From Alphaproteobacteria bacterium UBA830 (GTDB taxonomy: Bacteria; Pseudomonadota; Alphaproteobacteria; MPNO01; UBA830): 58,651 bases of DNA. Positions 32,084 to 41,935 of this stretch are shown piece after piece (positions within the stretch are counted from its first letter, which is position 1; every line of letters starts with the position of its first letter). Location: assembly GCA_905181725.1 (NCBI GenBank), contig CAJIYX010000110.1, positions 1 to 58,651 on the forward strand, written 5' to 3'. Position numbers and translations under genes: made by a program. The notes beneath the pieces are model-generated. The model was not told the DNA's origin and made no database searches. It was given only the letters and a program-made list of their open reading frames with translations.

Positions 32084-33763
32084 ATGGCCGATCAAGGCAC
32101 CGATATTGAAATCGCGCGCGCCGCAAAGCTTCTCCCCATTTCCGATATCGGCGCGAAGCTCGATATTCCGGCCGACGCCCTGCATCAGTACGGATCGAAC
32201 AAGGCCAAGATCGATTACGGTTTTCTGAACAACCTCGCCGACCGGCCCCGCGGCAAGCTGATCCTGGTGACCGCGATCACCCCGACCCCCGCCGGCGAAG
32301 GCAAGACGACCACGACCGTGGGTCTGGGCGACGGGCTCAACCGGATCGGCAAGAAAGCGATGATCTGCGTCCGCGAGCCATCCCTCGGCCCGTGCTTCGG
32401 CATGAAGGGCGGGGCGGCCGGCGGCGGCCATGCTCAGGTCGTGCCGATGGAAGACATCAACTTGCATTTCACCGGTGACATGCACGCCATCGGCGCCGCG
32501 CATAATCTGCTCTCGGCAATGATCGACAACCACCTGTACTGGGATAACGACCTGCGGATGGATTCACGGCGCGTATCATGGCGGCGTGTGGTCGATATCA
32601 ACGACCGGGCGCTGCGCGATGTCACGGTGGGCCTCGGCGGTATCGCCAACGGCTTTGCCCGCGAATCCGGATACGACATCACGGTGGCATCCGAAATCAT
32701 GGCGATCTTCTGCCTCGCCACGTCGCTCGAAGACCTCGAACGGCGGCTCGGCAATATCGTCGTCGGACAGACTCGCAAGCGCGAACCTATCACCACGAAG
32801 CAATTGCAGGCCGACGGCGCGATGGCGGTTCTGCTTAAAGATGCGCTGATGCCCAATCTTGTCCAGACGCTGGAAAACAACCCCGCCTTTGTTCATGGCG
32901 GGCCGTTCGCCAATATTGCCCATGGCTGCAATACCGTGATGGCAACCGAAGCGGCGCTGCGGCTGTCGGATTATGTGGTCACCGAGGCCGGGTTCGGCGC
33001 AGACCTCGGGGCCGAGAAATTTTTCGATATCAAATGCCGCAAGGCGGGACTGTCGCCCGATGCGGCGGTCATCGTTGCCACTGTGCGCGCGCTCAAGATG
33101 CATGGCGGAGTGGCGCGCGGCGATCTCGGTGCCGAAAATGTCGGCGCGGTGAATGATGGTATTTCGAACCTCCGCTGCCATATCGAGAACATTCAGAAAT
33201 TCGGCGTAACGCCGGTGGTCGCGATTAACCGGTTCGTGACCGACACGGACGCGGAGATCGCCGCAATCGTTGACGCCGTCGCCGATCTGGGCACGGAAGT
33301 CGTTGAATGCACCCACTGGTCGGACGGTGGCGCAGGCACGGAAGCGCTGGCGCAAAAGGTCGTCGAGATCGCCGATAGCGGCTCGTCGTCCTTCAAGCCG
33401 CTCTATCCTGACGAGATGGGCCTGTTCGACAAGATCAACACCGTCGCACGCGAGGTCTATCGCGCGTCGGAGGCGGTCGCCACCAAGAGCATTCAGGACC
33501 AGCTCACCCGCTGGGAAGATGACGGCTATGGCCATCTGCCGGTCTGCATGGCGAAAACCCAGTACAGCTTTTCCACCGACCCCGACCGCAAGGGCGCACC
33601 GTCGGATCATATCGTGCCGGTGCGCGAAGTCAGGTTGTCGGCCGGGGCCGAGTTCGTCGTCGCGATCTGCGGCGATGTCATGACCATGCCGGGCTTGCCC
33701 CGTGTCCCCGCCGCCAATTCGATCCGCCTCGGCGAGGGCGGCGTGATTGAGGGGCTTTTCTAG
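32084..33763 (+). CDS. fhs: Formate-tetrahydrofolate ligase
   Basis: 559 residues, full length. It makes 10-formyl-THF from formate, THF and ATP. The P-loop [18 protein letters not shown] is at about residue 68, and [23 protein letters not shown], cited in part, is the conserved folate/formyl phosphate region. [11 protein letters not shown] and [14 protein letters not shown] close the enzyme. It stands alone here without folD or purU, and suggests one-carbon units are made from formate, for instance released by demethylating oxygenases. Confidence 0.96.
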   Translation: MADQGTDIEIARAAKLLPISDIGAKLDIPADALHQYGSNKAKIDYGFLNNLADRPRGKLILVTAITPTPAGEGKTTTTVGLGDGLNRIGKKAMICVREPSLGPCFGMKGGAAGGGHAQVVPMEDINLHFTGDMHAIGAAHNLLSAMIDNHLYWDNDLRMDSRRVSWRRVVDINDRALRDVTVGLGGIANGFARESGYDITVASEIMAIFCLATSLEDLERRLGNIVVGQTRKREPITTKQLQADGAMAVLLKDALMPNLVQTLENNPAFVHGGPFANIAHGCNTVMATEAALRLSDYVVTEAGFGADLGAEKFFDIKCRKAGLSPDAAVIVATVRALKMHGGVARGDLGAENVGAVNDGISNLRCHIENIQKFGVTPVVAINRFVTDTDAEIAAIVDAVADLGTEVVECTHWSDGGAGTEALAQKVVEIADSGSSSFKPLYPDEMGLFDKINTVAREVYRASEAVATKSIQDQLTRWEDDGYGHLPVCMAKTQYSFSTDPDRKGAPSDHIVPVREVRLSAGAEFVVAICGDVMTMPGLPRVPAANSIRLGEGGVIEGLF

Positions 33764-33858
33764 GGCCCCCTGCTGCGGGCCGGAACCTTCAGACGTTATC
33801 GATGCTCCGACCGCTAATCCTGTTTCCCAATCAAGCAAAACCCCCTAAAGGGTAACAG

Positions 33859-35121
33859 ATGGCCATCGCCCCGACCCTTTCAGATACAGCCGATACAGGC
33901 GAGCCGCCGCACCCCTATCGTTGGGCGATGCTGACCGGCGTTTGGCTGCTTTATTTCGCCTTCGCAGCGTCGATTGCGTCGATCGCGCCGCTGGTCTACC
34001 AGGTTATGCTCGATCTCGGCATGAACCGGGCCGAAATGGGCACCGTTCTGGCTGCGTGGCAGCTCACCTATATTTTCTGTTCCGTGCCCTGCGGCAGCCT
34101 GCTCGACAAATTCGGCCCGCGCCGAACGATGTTTGCCGCCGTGCTGGTGATCGCCGTATCGGTGGCGCTCCGCGGTTTTGCCAGCGACTACGTCACGCTG
34201 CTGCTGGCCGTGATGGTTTTCGGGATCGGCGGGCCGCTGATCTCGTCGGGCGCGCCGAAGGTGGTGGCCGTCTGGTTCACCGGCAAGGAACGCGGTTTCG
34301 CGATGGGGATTTATTTCACCGGGAACGCAACCGGCGGAATCGTCACGGTCGCACTCACCAACAGCGTGTTTCTGCCCGCTATTGGCGGCGACTGGCGCGA
34401 TCTCATGTTCTATTACGCCGTGTTCATCGTTGCCGCCGGGATCGCCTGGCTGTTGATCAGTGCCCATCCGGCCAGCCGCGCCATGGAAGAAAAGCTCAAG
34501 GCGGAACCGAAAAAACGGTCACGTGACGTCTTCATGGAACTGCTCAGAGACCCCATCGTCCGGCTTGTCTTGCTGATGGGGCTTTTTATCCTGTTCTACA
34601 ATCACGGCATGAATCACTGGCTGCCCGACCTGCTGCGGTCTTACGGGATGACACCGGTCGAGGCCGGTTACTGGGCCGCGATCCCGACCCTGTTCGGCAT
34701 GATCGCGTCCCTGTCACTGCCGCGTATGGCGACGCCGGAATGGCGGTTCAGGATACTGTTCGGCCTGTTTGTCGGTGCCGCGATTGCCGCCGTGATGATA
34801 TGGGCGGCGAGCGGGCCGCTGCTGGCCGCCGGTCTGGTGCTGCAGGGCATGTGCCGCGGCGCGATGACATCGATCTCGATCCTGCTGCTGATCGAAAGCG
34901 GCGACGGCAACACGAACCGCGTGGGGGCTGCCAGCGGGCTGTATTTCTCGGTCGGCGAGATCGGCGGCGTACTCGGGCCGATGTCGATGGGCGCGCTGGC
35001 CCACGCAACCGGCAATTTCGACGCATCCCTGTTCATGATGTTCGGTATTGCCTGCCTGCTGGTCCTGATCCTGCTGCGGCTGCGTTCCGTGCAGCACGGG
35101 ATCTGGCGCGCCAAATCCTGA
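33859..35121 (+). CDS. MFS transporter
   Basis: 420 residues with twelve predicted TM helices. Motif A between helices 2 and 3 reads GSLLDKFGPRRTM, and the cytosolic central loop is basic (KLKAEPKKRSRDVF). It resembles NarK/OFA-type and cyanate/nitrate-like carriers in general layout only; the substrate is not assignable. A weak AGGG lies before the ATG. It is independent of fhs (95-base gap). Confidence 0.88.
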   Translation: MAIAPTLSDTADTGEPPHPYRWAMLTGVWLLYFAFAASIASIAPLVYQVMLDLGMNRAEMGTVLAAWQLTYIFCSVPCGSLLDKFGPRRTMFAAVLVIAVSVALRGFASDYVTLLLAVMVFGIGGPLISSGAPKVVAVWFTGKERGFAMGIYFTGNATGGIVTVALTNSVFLPAIGGDWRDLMFYYAVFIVAAGIAWLLISAHPASRAMEEKLKAEPKKRSRDVFMELLRDPIVRLVLLMGLFILFYNHGMNHWLPDLLRSYGMTPVEAGYWAAIPTLFGMIASLSLPRMATPEWRFRILFGLFVGAAIAAVMIWAASGPLLAAGLVLQGMCRGAMTSISILLLIESGDGNTNRVGAASGLYFSVGEIGGVLGPMSMGALAHATGNFDASLFMMFGIACLLVLILLRLRSVQHGIWRAKS

Positions 35122-35233
35122 GGCGCCACTTTCTGAAGCCACATTTTCTGACACCTCAATTTGGCAGGCAGTCTTCAAGGCCGGCGACTTGCATGTTAGC
35201 TTGGGTCCAAAGCTCAACCAAGGACACTTCAAA

Positions 35234-36055
35234 ATGACGAATACCGATCTTTCCGGCACCACCAGCATTGTCACCGGCGGCGGACGCGGCCTTGGCCGGT
35301 CCATGGTTCTGGCGCTTGCGGGCGCGGGCGCAAATGTGACCGCCGCGATGCATATCGCCGACAATATCGAAAGTGATGCGGCGGGTCTGCCCGGCAAGGT
35401 CAAGGCGATCGTCGCCGACATCCGCGACCCGGCGCAATGCTCAAAAATCGTATCCGACACAGTCGCCACGTTCGGCGGGGTCGACATGCTGGTCAATAAT
35501 GCCGGCGTCGGCATGCTGCTGGTGTCGGAGACCTTCAACCGGACCCCGACCAAGTTCTGGGATGTGAAGGCGGAGACCTGGGCGCAGATCATCGAGACCA
35601 ACGTCAGTGGCGGCTTCCAGATGGCGCGCGAAGCCGTGCCGCACATGCTGAAAAACGGCTGGGGCCGCGTCGTCAACGTCACAACGTCGATCCACACCAT
35701 GCAGCGCGCCGGGTTTTCGCCCTATGGCCCGTCAAAGGCGGCGATGGAAGCATCGACAAGCTGCTGGTCCGAAGATCTCGACGGCACCGGCGTGACCTGC
35801 AACATCCTGATCCCCGGCGGGGCTGCCGATACCAACCTGCTGCCCGGCAACCCCGGCGATGACGGCCGGTCAGGCGCGGACGGTATGCTGGTCTCCCCTG
35901 AGGTCATGCAGACACCGATCAAATGGCTGGCTTCCAAGGAATCCGACGGCTGGAACGGTAAACGGTTTATCGGCCGCCTGTGGGATGACAGCCTGTCCGC
36001 GGAAGACGCGGCGAAAGGCTGCTCCGCGCCTGCCGGGTTCGGCGACCGGGCTTAA
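35234..36055 (+). CDS. Short-chain dehydrogenase/reductase
   Basis: 273-residue classical SDR. The cofactor motif is TGGGRGLG near residue 15, NNAGVG is the conserved Asn-Asn-Ala-Gly, and the catalytic set is Asn (ETNVSG), Ser (TTSIH), and Tyr-x3-Lys (YGPSKAA). The residues after the second strand (MHIADN) lack the Asp that would fix NAD preference. The ATG at 35234 has AAGGA nine bases upstream and fits the family start; the frame extends to 35189. Substrate unknown. Confidence 0.92.
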   Translation: MTNTDLSGTTSIVTGGGRGLGRSMVLALAGAGANVTAAMHIADNIESDAAGLPGKVKAIVADIRDPAQCSKIVSDTVATFGGVDMLVNNAGVGMLLVSETFNRTPTKFWDVKAETWAQIIETNVSGGFQMAREAVPHMLKNGWGRVVNVTTSIHTMQRAGFSPYGPSKAAMEASTSCWSEDLDGTGVTCNILIPGGAADTNLLPGNPGDDGRSGADGMLVSPEVMQTPIKWLASKESDGWNGKRFIGRLWDDSLSAEDAAKGCSAPAGFGDRA

Positions 36056-36074
36056 GCCTCTTAATTTCTGACGA

Positions 36075-36105
36075 TTGTCATCCCGGCCTTGTGCCGGGAT
36101 GACAA
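36075..36105. repeat. Perfect 13-bp intergenic palindrome (REP-like)
   Basis: TTGTCATCCCGGC (36075-36087) and GCCGGGATGACAA (36093-36105) pair perfectly around CTTGT. The GTCATCCCGGC...GCCGGGATGAC core resembles dispersed intergenic palindromes seen in many alphaproteobacteria. No U-tract follows. Confidence 0.75.
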
Positions 36106-36169
36106 CGGTCTGGTTGTCGGGCCGCGCGTCCAAGTTGCGCCCTCCGCGAATTAGGGTCATGTAAACCCG

Positions 36170-37072
36170 ATGGAAACTTGGGTTGTCATAACCGTTGCGG
36201 CAGCGTTCCTGCAGAACATCCGCTCGACGCTGCAGAAATATCTGAAGAGCCATATCGGCACGACGGGCGCCACCTTCGTGCGGTTCGGTTACGGGCTGCC
36301 CTTTGCCTTTGGCTTTCTCGCCATTCTGCATTACGGCCTCGGCTATTCACTGCCCGCGTTCCACTGGACGTTCGCCGGCTGGATCGTGCTGGCGGCACTG
36401 GCGCAGATTTTTGCACAGGCCCTGCTGATCCACCTGTTCAGCTACCGCAATTTCGCCGTCGGCACCGCCTATTCACGGACCGAACCGGCTCAGGCCGCCC
36501 TTTTCGGGCTGATCTTTCTGTCGGAAACGGTGCCCTGGGTGGTGCTGATGGCCATCGCGATCTCGGTTGCCGGCGTCATGCTGATCTCGGTCGCGCGGAC
36601 AGAACTGAACCGGACGGCGCTGGTCTCCTCACTTGCCAGCCGCACGGTCGCCATCGGGCTATGTGCGGGCACGTTTTTCGGCATCGCCGCCGTGGGCTAT
36701 CGCGGGGCGTCGCTGTCGCTCGGCGGGCCGAACTTTCTGATGCAGGGCGGTGTGACGCTGTGTGCCGCCATCACGTTTCAGACCATCGTGATGCTGGTCT
36801 TTATTGCGCTCCGCGAGCCGGGCGAGTTCCGCCGCATCGCGGCGGCGTGGAAACCGGCCCTCGCTGTCGGGTTTGTCGGCGCATCCGCTTCGTTCGGGTG
36901 GTTTACCGCGATGACGCTGGAGAAAGCAGCCGTCGTCAAAGCCGTCGCCCAGATCGAAATGCTGTTCACCTTCGCGTCGACGGTTTTTATTTTTAAGGAA
37001 CGGATCAACCGGTTGGAAGTAGCCGGCTGCCTCGCGATCGTCGCCGGTATTCTGCTGTTGCTGGTTTTCTGA
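36170..37072 (+). CDS. EamA/DMT-superfamily transporter
   Basis: 300 residues with ten hydrophobic segments in two five-helix halves. The end of each half shows the family signature: SRTEPAQAALFGLIFLSE in the first, and AVVKAVAQIEMLFTFASTVF with FKERINRLE in the second. It probably exports or imports a metabolite; the substrate is unknown. No clear ribosome site precedes the ATG. It lies between the SDR gene and the molybdenum hydroxylase. Confidence 0.88.
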   Translation: METWVVITVAAAFLQNIRSTLQKYLKSHIGTTGATFVRFGYGLPFAFGFLAILHYGLGYSLPAFHWTFAGWIVLAALAQIFAQALLIHLFSYRNFAVGTAYSRTEPAQAALFGLIFLSETVPWVVLMAIAISVAGVMLISVARTELNRTALVSSLASRTVAIGLCAGTFFGIAAVGYRGASLSLGGPNFLMQGGVTLCAAITFQTIVMLVFIALREPGEFRRIAAAWKPALAVGFVGASASFGWFTAMTLEKAAVVKAVAQIEMLFTFASTVFIFKERINRLEVAGCLAIVAGILLLLVF

Positions 37073-37170
37073 CATCCAGCACCTGATGAACCGGCACCTG
37101 AACTTGCGCGCACGCGCTGTGAACGGTACACAAATCATAGACAAACACCCTCCGCACACAGGAAAACGGA

Positions 37171-39510
37171 ATGACCAAATTTGGAATCGGCCAGGGCGTG
37201 CCCCGCTGGGAAGATCCACGCCTGCTGCGCGGCGGCGGACGCTATTCAGATGACCTGAACCGGCCCAATCAGGCCTATGGCTACGTGCTGCGCTCACCAC
37301 ATGCCAACGCGAAAATTCTGTCGGTCGACACGGCGGCGGCGAAGGATGCCCCGGGCGTTCTCGGCGTCTGGACCGGCGACGATTACGCCGCTTCCGGCCT
37401 TGGCAATATCCCGTGTGCGGTGCCGCGCCAGAAGGCCGACGGCACGCCGATGTTTACCCCGCCGAACGGTGGCCTGCGCAAAGGATCGGTGAAGATGGTC
37501 GGAGATCCCGTGTGCTGGGTCGTGGCCGAGACCGCAAAGCAGGCTCAGGATGCGGCCGAAATGATCATGGTGGATTACGCGGAAACCAAACCAATCACCA
37601 ACACGGCGCATGCGCTGGACACAGATGCCGGCAAGGTCTGGGACGAAGCGGCCGATAACGTGTGTTTCGTCTTCGAACTGGGCGACAAGGACAAGACCGA
37701 TGCCGCCTTTGCGTCGGCCCACCACATCACGAAGCTCGACATCAACATCACCCGTGTTTCAGTCGCGCCAATGGAGCCGCGCGCCTGTATCGGCGATTAC
37801 GATAAATATGATGAACGCTACACGCTGATCACCGGCACGCAGGGACCGCACGGCGTGCGCGCCGCGATCGCGGAGCCGATCCTCAAAGTACCGGCGCACA
37901 AGCTTCGCGTAATTTCCGAAGACATGGGCGGCGCATTCGGCATGCGGTCGGGTCCGTATCCGGAAAATATTCTGGTGCTATGGACAGCGAAGGAACTGGG
38001 CCGCCCGGTCAAATGGACAGGCGACCGCACGGACGCATTTCAGGCCGACGATCAGGCCCGCGACAACGTGGTGACCGCCGAACTGGCGCTGGACGAAAAC
38101 GGCATTTTCCTCGGCCTGCGCGTCTCCACGGTCGCCAATCTCGGCGCTTATCTGACGATGCTCGGCCCGCATTCATCGACCAACAATCTGGGCTCTCTGT
38201 CGAACGTCTACAAGACGCCGTCGATCTATACCCATGTGACAGGCGTGTTCACCAATACCAATTCGACCGGGCCCTATCGCGGCGCCGGTCGCCCCGAAGC
38301 GGTCTATACGGTTGAGCGGGTGATCGACACGGCCGCGCGCGAAATGGGCATCGATGCCGCGGAAGTCCGCCGGCGCAACATGATCCCCCAGATCGCAGAG
38401 CCGTTCAGCACCGGGTTCCTGTTCACGTACGATTCCGGCGAGTTTGAAAAGAACATGGACGGCGCGCTGGACATGATCGAATACGGTAGCTTCGCCGCCC
38501 GCCGGGCCGAGGCGCAAGCGCGCGGCAAGCTGCGCGGCATCGGGATCGCAAACTGCATCGAACAATCAGCCGGCGGGCCGCCCGAATGGGCGCAGATCCG
38601 GTTCGATCCGTCAGGCACGGTCACGCTGATCATGGGCACGCATAATCATGGCCAGGGGCATGAGACGATTTTCCGCCAGATGCTGTCCGACATGCTGGGG
38701 CTCGAGTTCGAACAGGTCCGCATGCTGCAAGGCGATACAGATGTCGTCATGGCCGGGACCGGCACGTTCGGGTCGCGCTCTTCCGGTGTCGGCGGCGCAT
38801 CCATCCAGGCCGCGTCGAAAAAAATCATCGAGAAGTGCAAGCTCGTCGTGTCGCATTATCTGGAGGCTGCGGTCGAGGATATCGAATTCGATGACGGCAC
38901 CTTCACCGTCGCCGGAACCGACAAGAACATGAGCCTGATGGACGCGGCCAAAAACGCGCAAAGCTTCATGACCGCCCCGCCCGGCTTCGAGGTCGGGCTG
39001 GACGAATGGGCCGCCTGGTCGCCGCCCGCGCCGACCTTCCCCAATGGCTGTCATGTCGCCGAGGTCGAGATCGACCCCGATACCGGCACGACCGAAATCG
39101 TCCGCTACTGCATGGTCGACGATGTCGGCACGGTCATCAATCCGCTGCTGCTGGCGGGCCAGGTTCATGGCGGCGCTGTGCAGGGGATCGGCCAGATCAT
39201 GTGCGAAAACATGGTCTGGGACGATGAATCCGGCCAGATGATTTCGGGCTCGTTCATGGATTACTGCATGCCGCGCGCCGATGACTGCCCGAACTTTGAG
39301 ATGGCCGAAAACGAAGTGCCGAGCCCGACCAATCCGATGGGCATCAAGGGCGCGGGCGAAGCCGGCTGTGTCGGCGCGATGCCGGCCGTGATGAACGCGG
39401 TCTGCGATGCGCTGGCGACACGCGGTGTGCGCACGCTCGATATGCCCGCCTCACCCAACCGTATCTGGCAGGCGCTCCAGACCCCCCAGGCCCAGCAGGC
39501 CGCCGAGTAA
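37171..39510 (+). CDS. Molybdenum hydroxylase large subunit (CoxL-like, form II)
   Basis: 779 residues of the xanthine oxidase/CO dehydrogenase large-subunit family. FGIGQGVPRWEDPRLLRGGGRY, cited from its start (FGIGQGVPRWEDPRLL), opens the protein. GGAFGMRSGPYPE and the active-site loop PYRGAGRPEA are seen; true CO dehydrogenases carry AYRCSFR, so this is form II with no catalytic Cys. GTFGSRSSGVGGASI and the C-terminal GIKGAGEAG with the catalytic Glu are present. The medium (FAD) and small (2Fe-2S) subunits are absent on both sides; only the CoxG gene follows, 18 bases downstream. Confidence 0.93.
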   Translation: MTKFGIGQGVPRWEDPRLLRGGGRYSDDLNRPNQAYGYVLRSPHANAKILSVDTAAAKDAPGVLGVWTGDDYAASGLGNIPCAVPRQKADGTPMFTPPNGGLRKGSVKMVGDPVCWVVAETAKQAQDAAEMIMVDYAETKPITNTAHALDTDAGKVWDEAADNVCFVFELGDKDKTDAAFASAHHITKLDINITRVSVAPMEPRACIGDYDKYDERYTLITGTQGPHGVRAAIAEPILKVPAHKLRVISEDMGGAFGMRSGPYPENILVLWTAKELGRPVKWTGDRTDAFQADDQARDNVVTAELALDENGIFLGLRVSTVANLGAYLTMLGPHSSTNNLGSLSNVYKTPSIYTHVTGVFTNTNSTGPYRGAGRPEAVYTVERVIDTAAREMGIDAAEVRRRNMIPQIAEPFSTGFLFTYDSGEFEKNMDGALDMIEYGSFAARRAEAQARGKLRGIGIANCIEQSAGGPPEWAQIRFDPSGTVTLIMGTHNHGQGHETIFRQMLSDMLGLEFEQVRMLQGDTDVVMAGTGTFGSRSSGVGGASIQAASKKIIEKCKLVVSHYLEAAVEDIEFDDGTFTVAGTDKNMSLMDAAKNAQSFMTAPPGFEVGLDEWAAWSPPAPTFPNGCHVAEVEIDPDTGTTEIVRYCMVDDVGTVINPLLLAGQVHGGAVQGIGQIMCENMVWDDESGQMISGSFMDYCMPRADDCPNFEMAENEVPSPTNPMGIKGAGEAGCVGAMPAVMNAVCDALATRGVRTLDMPASPNRIWQALQTPQAQQAAE

Positions 39511-39528
39511 ATCAGGAGATTATCTGAC

Positions 39529-40173
39529 ATGGATTTCGATAACAGCTTTGACGTTCCGCTGCCACCCGATCAGGCTTGGGCCACGCTGATGGATATAGAA
39601 CGCATCGCGCCCTGCATGCCGGGCGCTGAACTGGCCGAGATGGTCGACGACAAGAAGTTCAAGGGCAAAGTCTCAGTGCGTCTTGGACCGGTAGCGCTAA
39701 CGTTTCAGGGCACCGCCTCGTTCGAGGACGTCGATAACGAGGCCCATAAGGCGAACGTGAAAGCACAAGGTGCCGATGCCAAGGGCCGCGGTGGCGCCAA
39801 TGCTACTGTCGCGTTTCATCTGGAACCGTCGGATACGGGATCGACCGTGAAAATCCACACCGACCTGCAGCTTTCGGGCTCGGTCGCCCAGTACGGCCGC
39901 GGTGCCGGCATGATCCAGGATCTTGCCAGCCAGATTATCGGCCAGTTCGCCAAAAATCTCGCCGCACAGATCGAGGCCGACCAACCGACTGCCACGGCGA
40001 CGGGAAACGGCGCCAACGCCGATATAGCCGCCACCGATGCAGCCCAAGCGGCTAAACCCGCAGCCCCGAACCCGCAAGCAGCTGCCCCCGCGCAGGTTGG
40101 CGGCATGGCGTTCAAAGTAATGTGGAACCAGATCGTCCGGTCGATTAAATCGCTGTTCGGGGAGAAGAGCTAA
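39529..40173 (+). CDS. CoxG-type SRPBCC protein
   Basis: 214 residues. The first 145 form the SRPBCC/CoxG domain (FDVPLPPDQAWATLMDIERI, MPGAEL, VRLGPVALTFQGTASFEDVD). A flexible Ala/Pro-rich linker follows, then a C-terminal amphipathic segment (GGMAFKVMWNQIVRSIKSLF) that could attach to the membrane, as proposed for CoxG. In CO oxidisers CoxG recruits the enzyme to the membrane; here it probably does so for the CoxL-like protein. AGGAG lies ten bases before the ATG. Confidence 0.9.
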   Translation: MDFDNSFDVPLPPDQAWATLMDIERIAPCMPGAELAEMVDDKKFKGKVSVRLGPVALTFQGTASFEDVDNEAHKANVKAQGADAKGRGGANATVAFHLEPSDTGSTVKIHTDLQLSGSVAQYGRGAGMIQDLASQIIGQFAKNLAAQIEADQPTATATGNGANADIAATDAAQAAKPAAPNPQAAAPAQVGGMAFKVMWNQIVRSIKSLFGEKS

Positions 40174-40203
40174 GGCTTTTGTCTCCTCTAAACTAAAAAA
40201 ATC

Positions 40204-40232
40204 TATTCCCCCTGTCTTGTACAGGGGGAATA
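40204..40232 (-). terminator. Intrinsic terminator of the SnoaL-like gene
   Basis: TATTCCCCCTGT (40204-40215) pairs with ACAGGGGGAATA (40221-40232), 12 perfect pairs around CTTGT. Read on the minus strand it is followed by a seven-T run, so it terminates the gene ending at 40286. Confidence 0.85.
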
Positions 40233-40285
40233 ACCGAGAGGTTCGCAAACTCCCCGGCATCGCCGAAACACTTAGAAAGCCGCGC

Positions 40286-40690
40286 CTAATTCACCGACGC
40301 TGCCGGCCCGTCCTGCTGCGTTTCCGGCTGCGCGGATGTCGGCCCAGCCTGGTGATGGACCATCTTCCAGACCCGCCCCTCGCGGACCAACACGTTAGTC
40401 GCCACCAGAAAGCTGTCTAGGATCTCCTCGAAGCAGATCACGTAAGCGGTGTCGCCATATACATGCGCGCGCGGATCGTGACACAGGATTTCAGGCGAAT
40501 CTTCATTGCGGATAATCGCCTTCCAACTTTCCACCACGACGTCGCGGCCGAACAATGGGCCCCAACCGGGATGTAGACAGGCTACCTGGTCGGTATCAGA
40601 CCACAGGGCGTCCATTGCACTTTCATCCCGGTCGGCGAAAGCGCGGTAGAAGGCCTCGTTGGCGAAGAGAACGGCATCAGTATCTGACAT
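40286..40690 (-). CDS. SnoaL-like/NTF2-fold protein
   Basis: 134 residues. It has the small NTF2-fold pattern of SnoaL_3/DUF4440 proteins: FYRAFADRDESAMDALWSDTDQVACLHPGW, cited here as FADRDESAMDALW and ACLHPGWGPLFGR, then VYGDTAYVICFEEI and WKMVHHQAGP. Members include ketosteroid isomerase-like enzymes and stress proteins of unknown role. The function is not assignable. It is convergent with coxG and separated from it by a strong terminator. Confidence 0.8.
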   Translation of the reverse strand: MSDTDAVLFANEAFYRAFADRDESAMDALWSDTDQVACLHPGWGPLFGRDVVVESWKAIIRNEDSPEILCHDPRAHVYGDTAYVICFEEILDSFLVATNVLVREGRVWKMVHHQAGPTSAQPETQQDGPAASVN

Positions 40691-40793
40691 GGCGGGGATG
40701 TTATCCCGGACTCCGGGGCAATAGCTACGCTTATCGCAAGAACGGACGTCACAATACGAAACGCAAAGCCATGCCTCAAAGTTTCTTAGAAGG

Positions 40794-40822
40794 TTGACCC
40801 TCTGAAGTTAGCTCAATAACAT
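40794..40822 (+). promoter_or_regulatory. Sigma-70-like promoter of the TRAP operon
   Basis: TTGACC (40794-40799) and TAACAT (40817-40822) are 17 bases apart. The dctP start lies 63 bases after the -10 box. Confidence 0.5.
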
Positions 40823-40885
40823 CGATTTCAATTAATATTTTGCCGGTGCTCAATCGGTTTGGCTTCATCACAGGAGATACCACTT

Positions 40886-41899
40886 ATGAAAATTCATAAC
40901 GTTGCCCTTACAGCCGCCGCGCTGGCCCTTGCCCTGCCCACCGCGGCATCGGCAAAGAATATAACGCTGAAATATCTAACTGCTTGGGACAAGCGCTACA
41001 TCGGCACACCCTTAATAGCCTATGACTATGGCAAGATGGTCGAGAAAGCTTCCAACGGCCGGATCAAGTTTAAATTCTCTGGGCCGGAAGTCATTAAGTC
41101 GAAGCAACAATTCCAGCCGACCGCATCGGGTGTGTTCGACCTAAACCTATCGGTTGCCCCCTACTATTTTGGCACGACGGGTGTCCCGATGGCGTTTTTC
41201 GCAATGCCGCCATCGACAGAAATTTGGCGCGAAAAGGGTTACTGGCAGTTCTCCGATAAAGAAATGCAGCGTTTTGGCTTGAAGATGATTTCGCATGTCC
41301 TTGGCGGTACCACCAGTATGTTCCATGTGATGCTCAAAGAACCTCTAGCCAACACCATCAAGCCGCTTGCCGGGAAGAAAATCCGTGCAAACGCGTTTTA
41401 CGGCCCGATCGTCAAGCCGCTCGGCGGGTCGATGGTTAACCTCAACGGTGGCCAGATCTATTCGGCGCTCCAGCGCGGTGTTGTTGACGGTGCGGCTTGG
41501 CCGGTCGTAGGTGCGATCAACTTCAAATGGTACGAAGTTGCTAAGTACATGATGCGCCCACGCTTCAGTGTGTCGCCTTATACGGTGACGATGAACCTGA
41601 ATAAATTCAATAAGATGAGCAAGGAAGACCAAAAACTATTGCTCGATGCGGGTCGTAAGCTTGAACAGAAAGTTCCGGCCCTCTTCGACGCAGCCACCGA
41701 TGAAGAAATCGCCAAGCTCAAGAAACTGGGCGTCAAGGAAACCACTTTGGCACCCGCTGTCGGTAAAGACATGATCGACGGATTTGTTAAGGGTATCTGG
41801 AACCTTGCCATGGCCGGCAACAAGAAAACAGCCGGTCGAGTTATGGAGCTCTATGAGCTTGCCAAATCCCAGGGTGACGCACCTGATAGCCTAAAATAG
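40886..41899 (+). CDS. dctP: TRAP transporter substrate-binding protein DctP
   Basis: 337 residues. A Sec signal ends TAASAKN and the mature protein has the DctP fold: KMVEKASNGRIKFKFSG near residue 60, the conserved Arg/Asn segment GKKIRANAFYGPIVKPLGG, and GGQIYSALQRGVVDGA. DctP proteins bind carboxylates or sulfonates in the periplasm; the ligand is unknown. AGGAG precedes the ATG at 40886 by ten bases; the upstream in-frame start at 40859 lacks one. It leads a dctP-dctQ-dctM operon in DNA that is AT-richer than its surroundings. Confidence 0.94.
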   Translation: MKIHNVALTAAALALALPTAASAKNITLKYLTAWDKRYIGTPLIAYDYGKMVEKASNGRIKFKFSGPEVIKSKQQFQPTASGVFDLNLSVAPYYFGTTGVPMAFFAMPPSTEIWREKGYWQFSDKEMQRFGLKMISHVLGGTTSMFHVMLKEPLANTIKPLAGKKIRANAFYGPIVKPLGGSMVNLNGGQIYSALQRGVVDGAAWPVVGAINFKWYEVAKYMMRPRFSVSPYTVTMNLNKFNKMSKEDQKLLLDAGRKLEQKVPALFDAATDEEIAKLKKLGVKETTLAPAVGKDMIDGFVKGIWNLAMAGNKKTAGRVMELYELAKSQGDAPDSLK

Positions 41900-41935
41900 G
41901 CGAAGGCTAAGAAAAGAATAACGAGCGCCCCGGCA

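Noticed and set aside
32576..33838. A 420-codon frame antisense to fhs
   Set aside because: Fhs is unmistakable on the other strand; this frame has no family resemblance.
37171..40173. Calling this pair a carbon monoxide dehydrogenase
   Set aside because: The active loop is PYRGAGR rather than AYRCSFR, and the medium and small subunits are missing.
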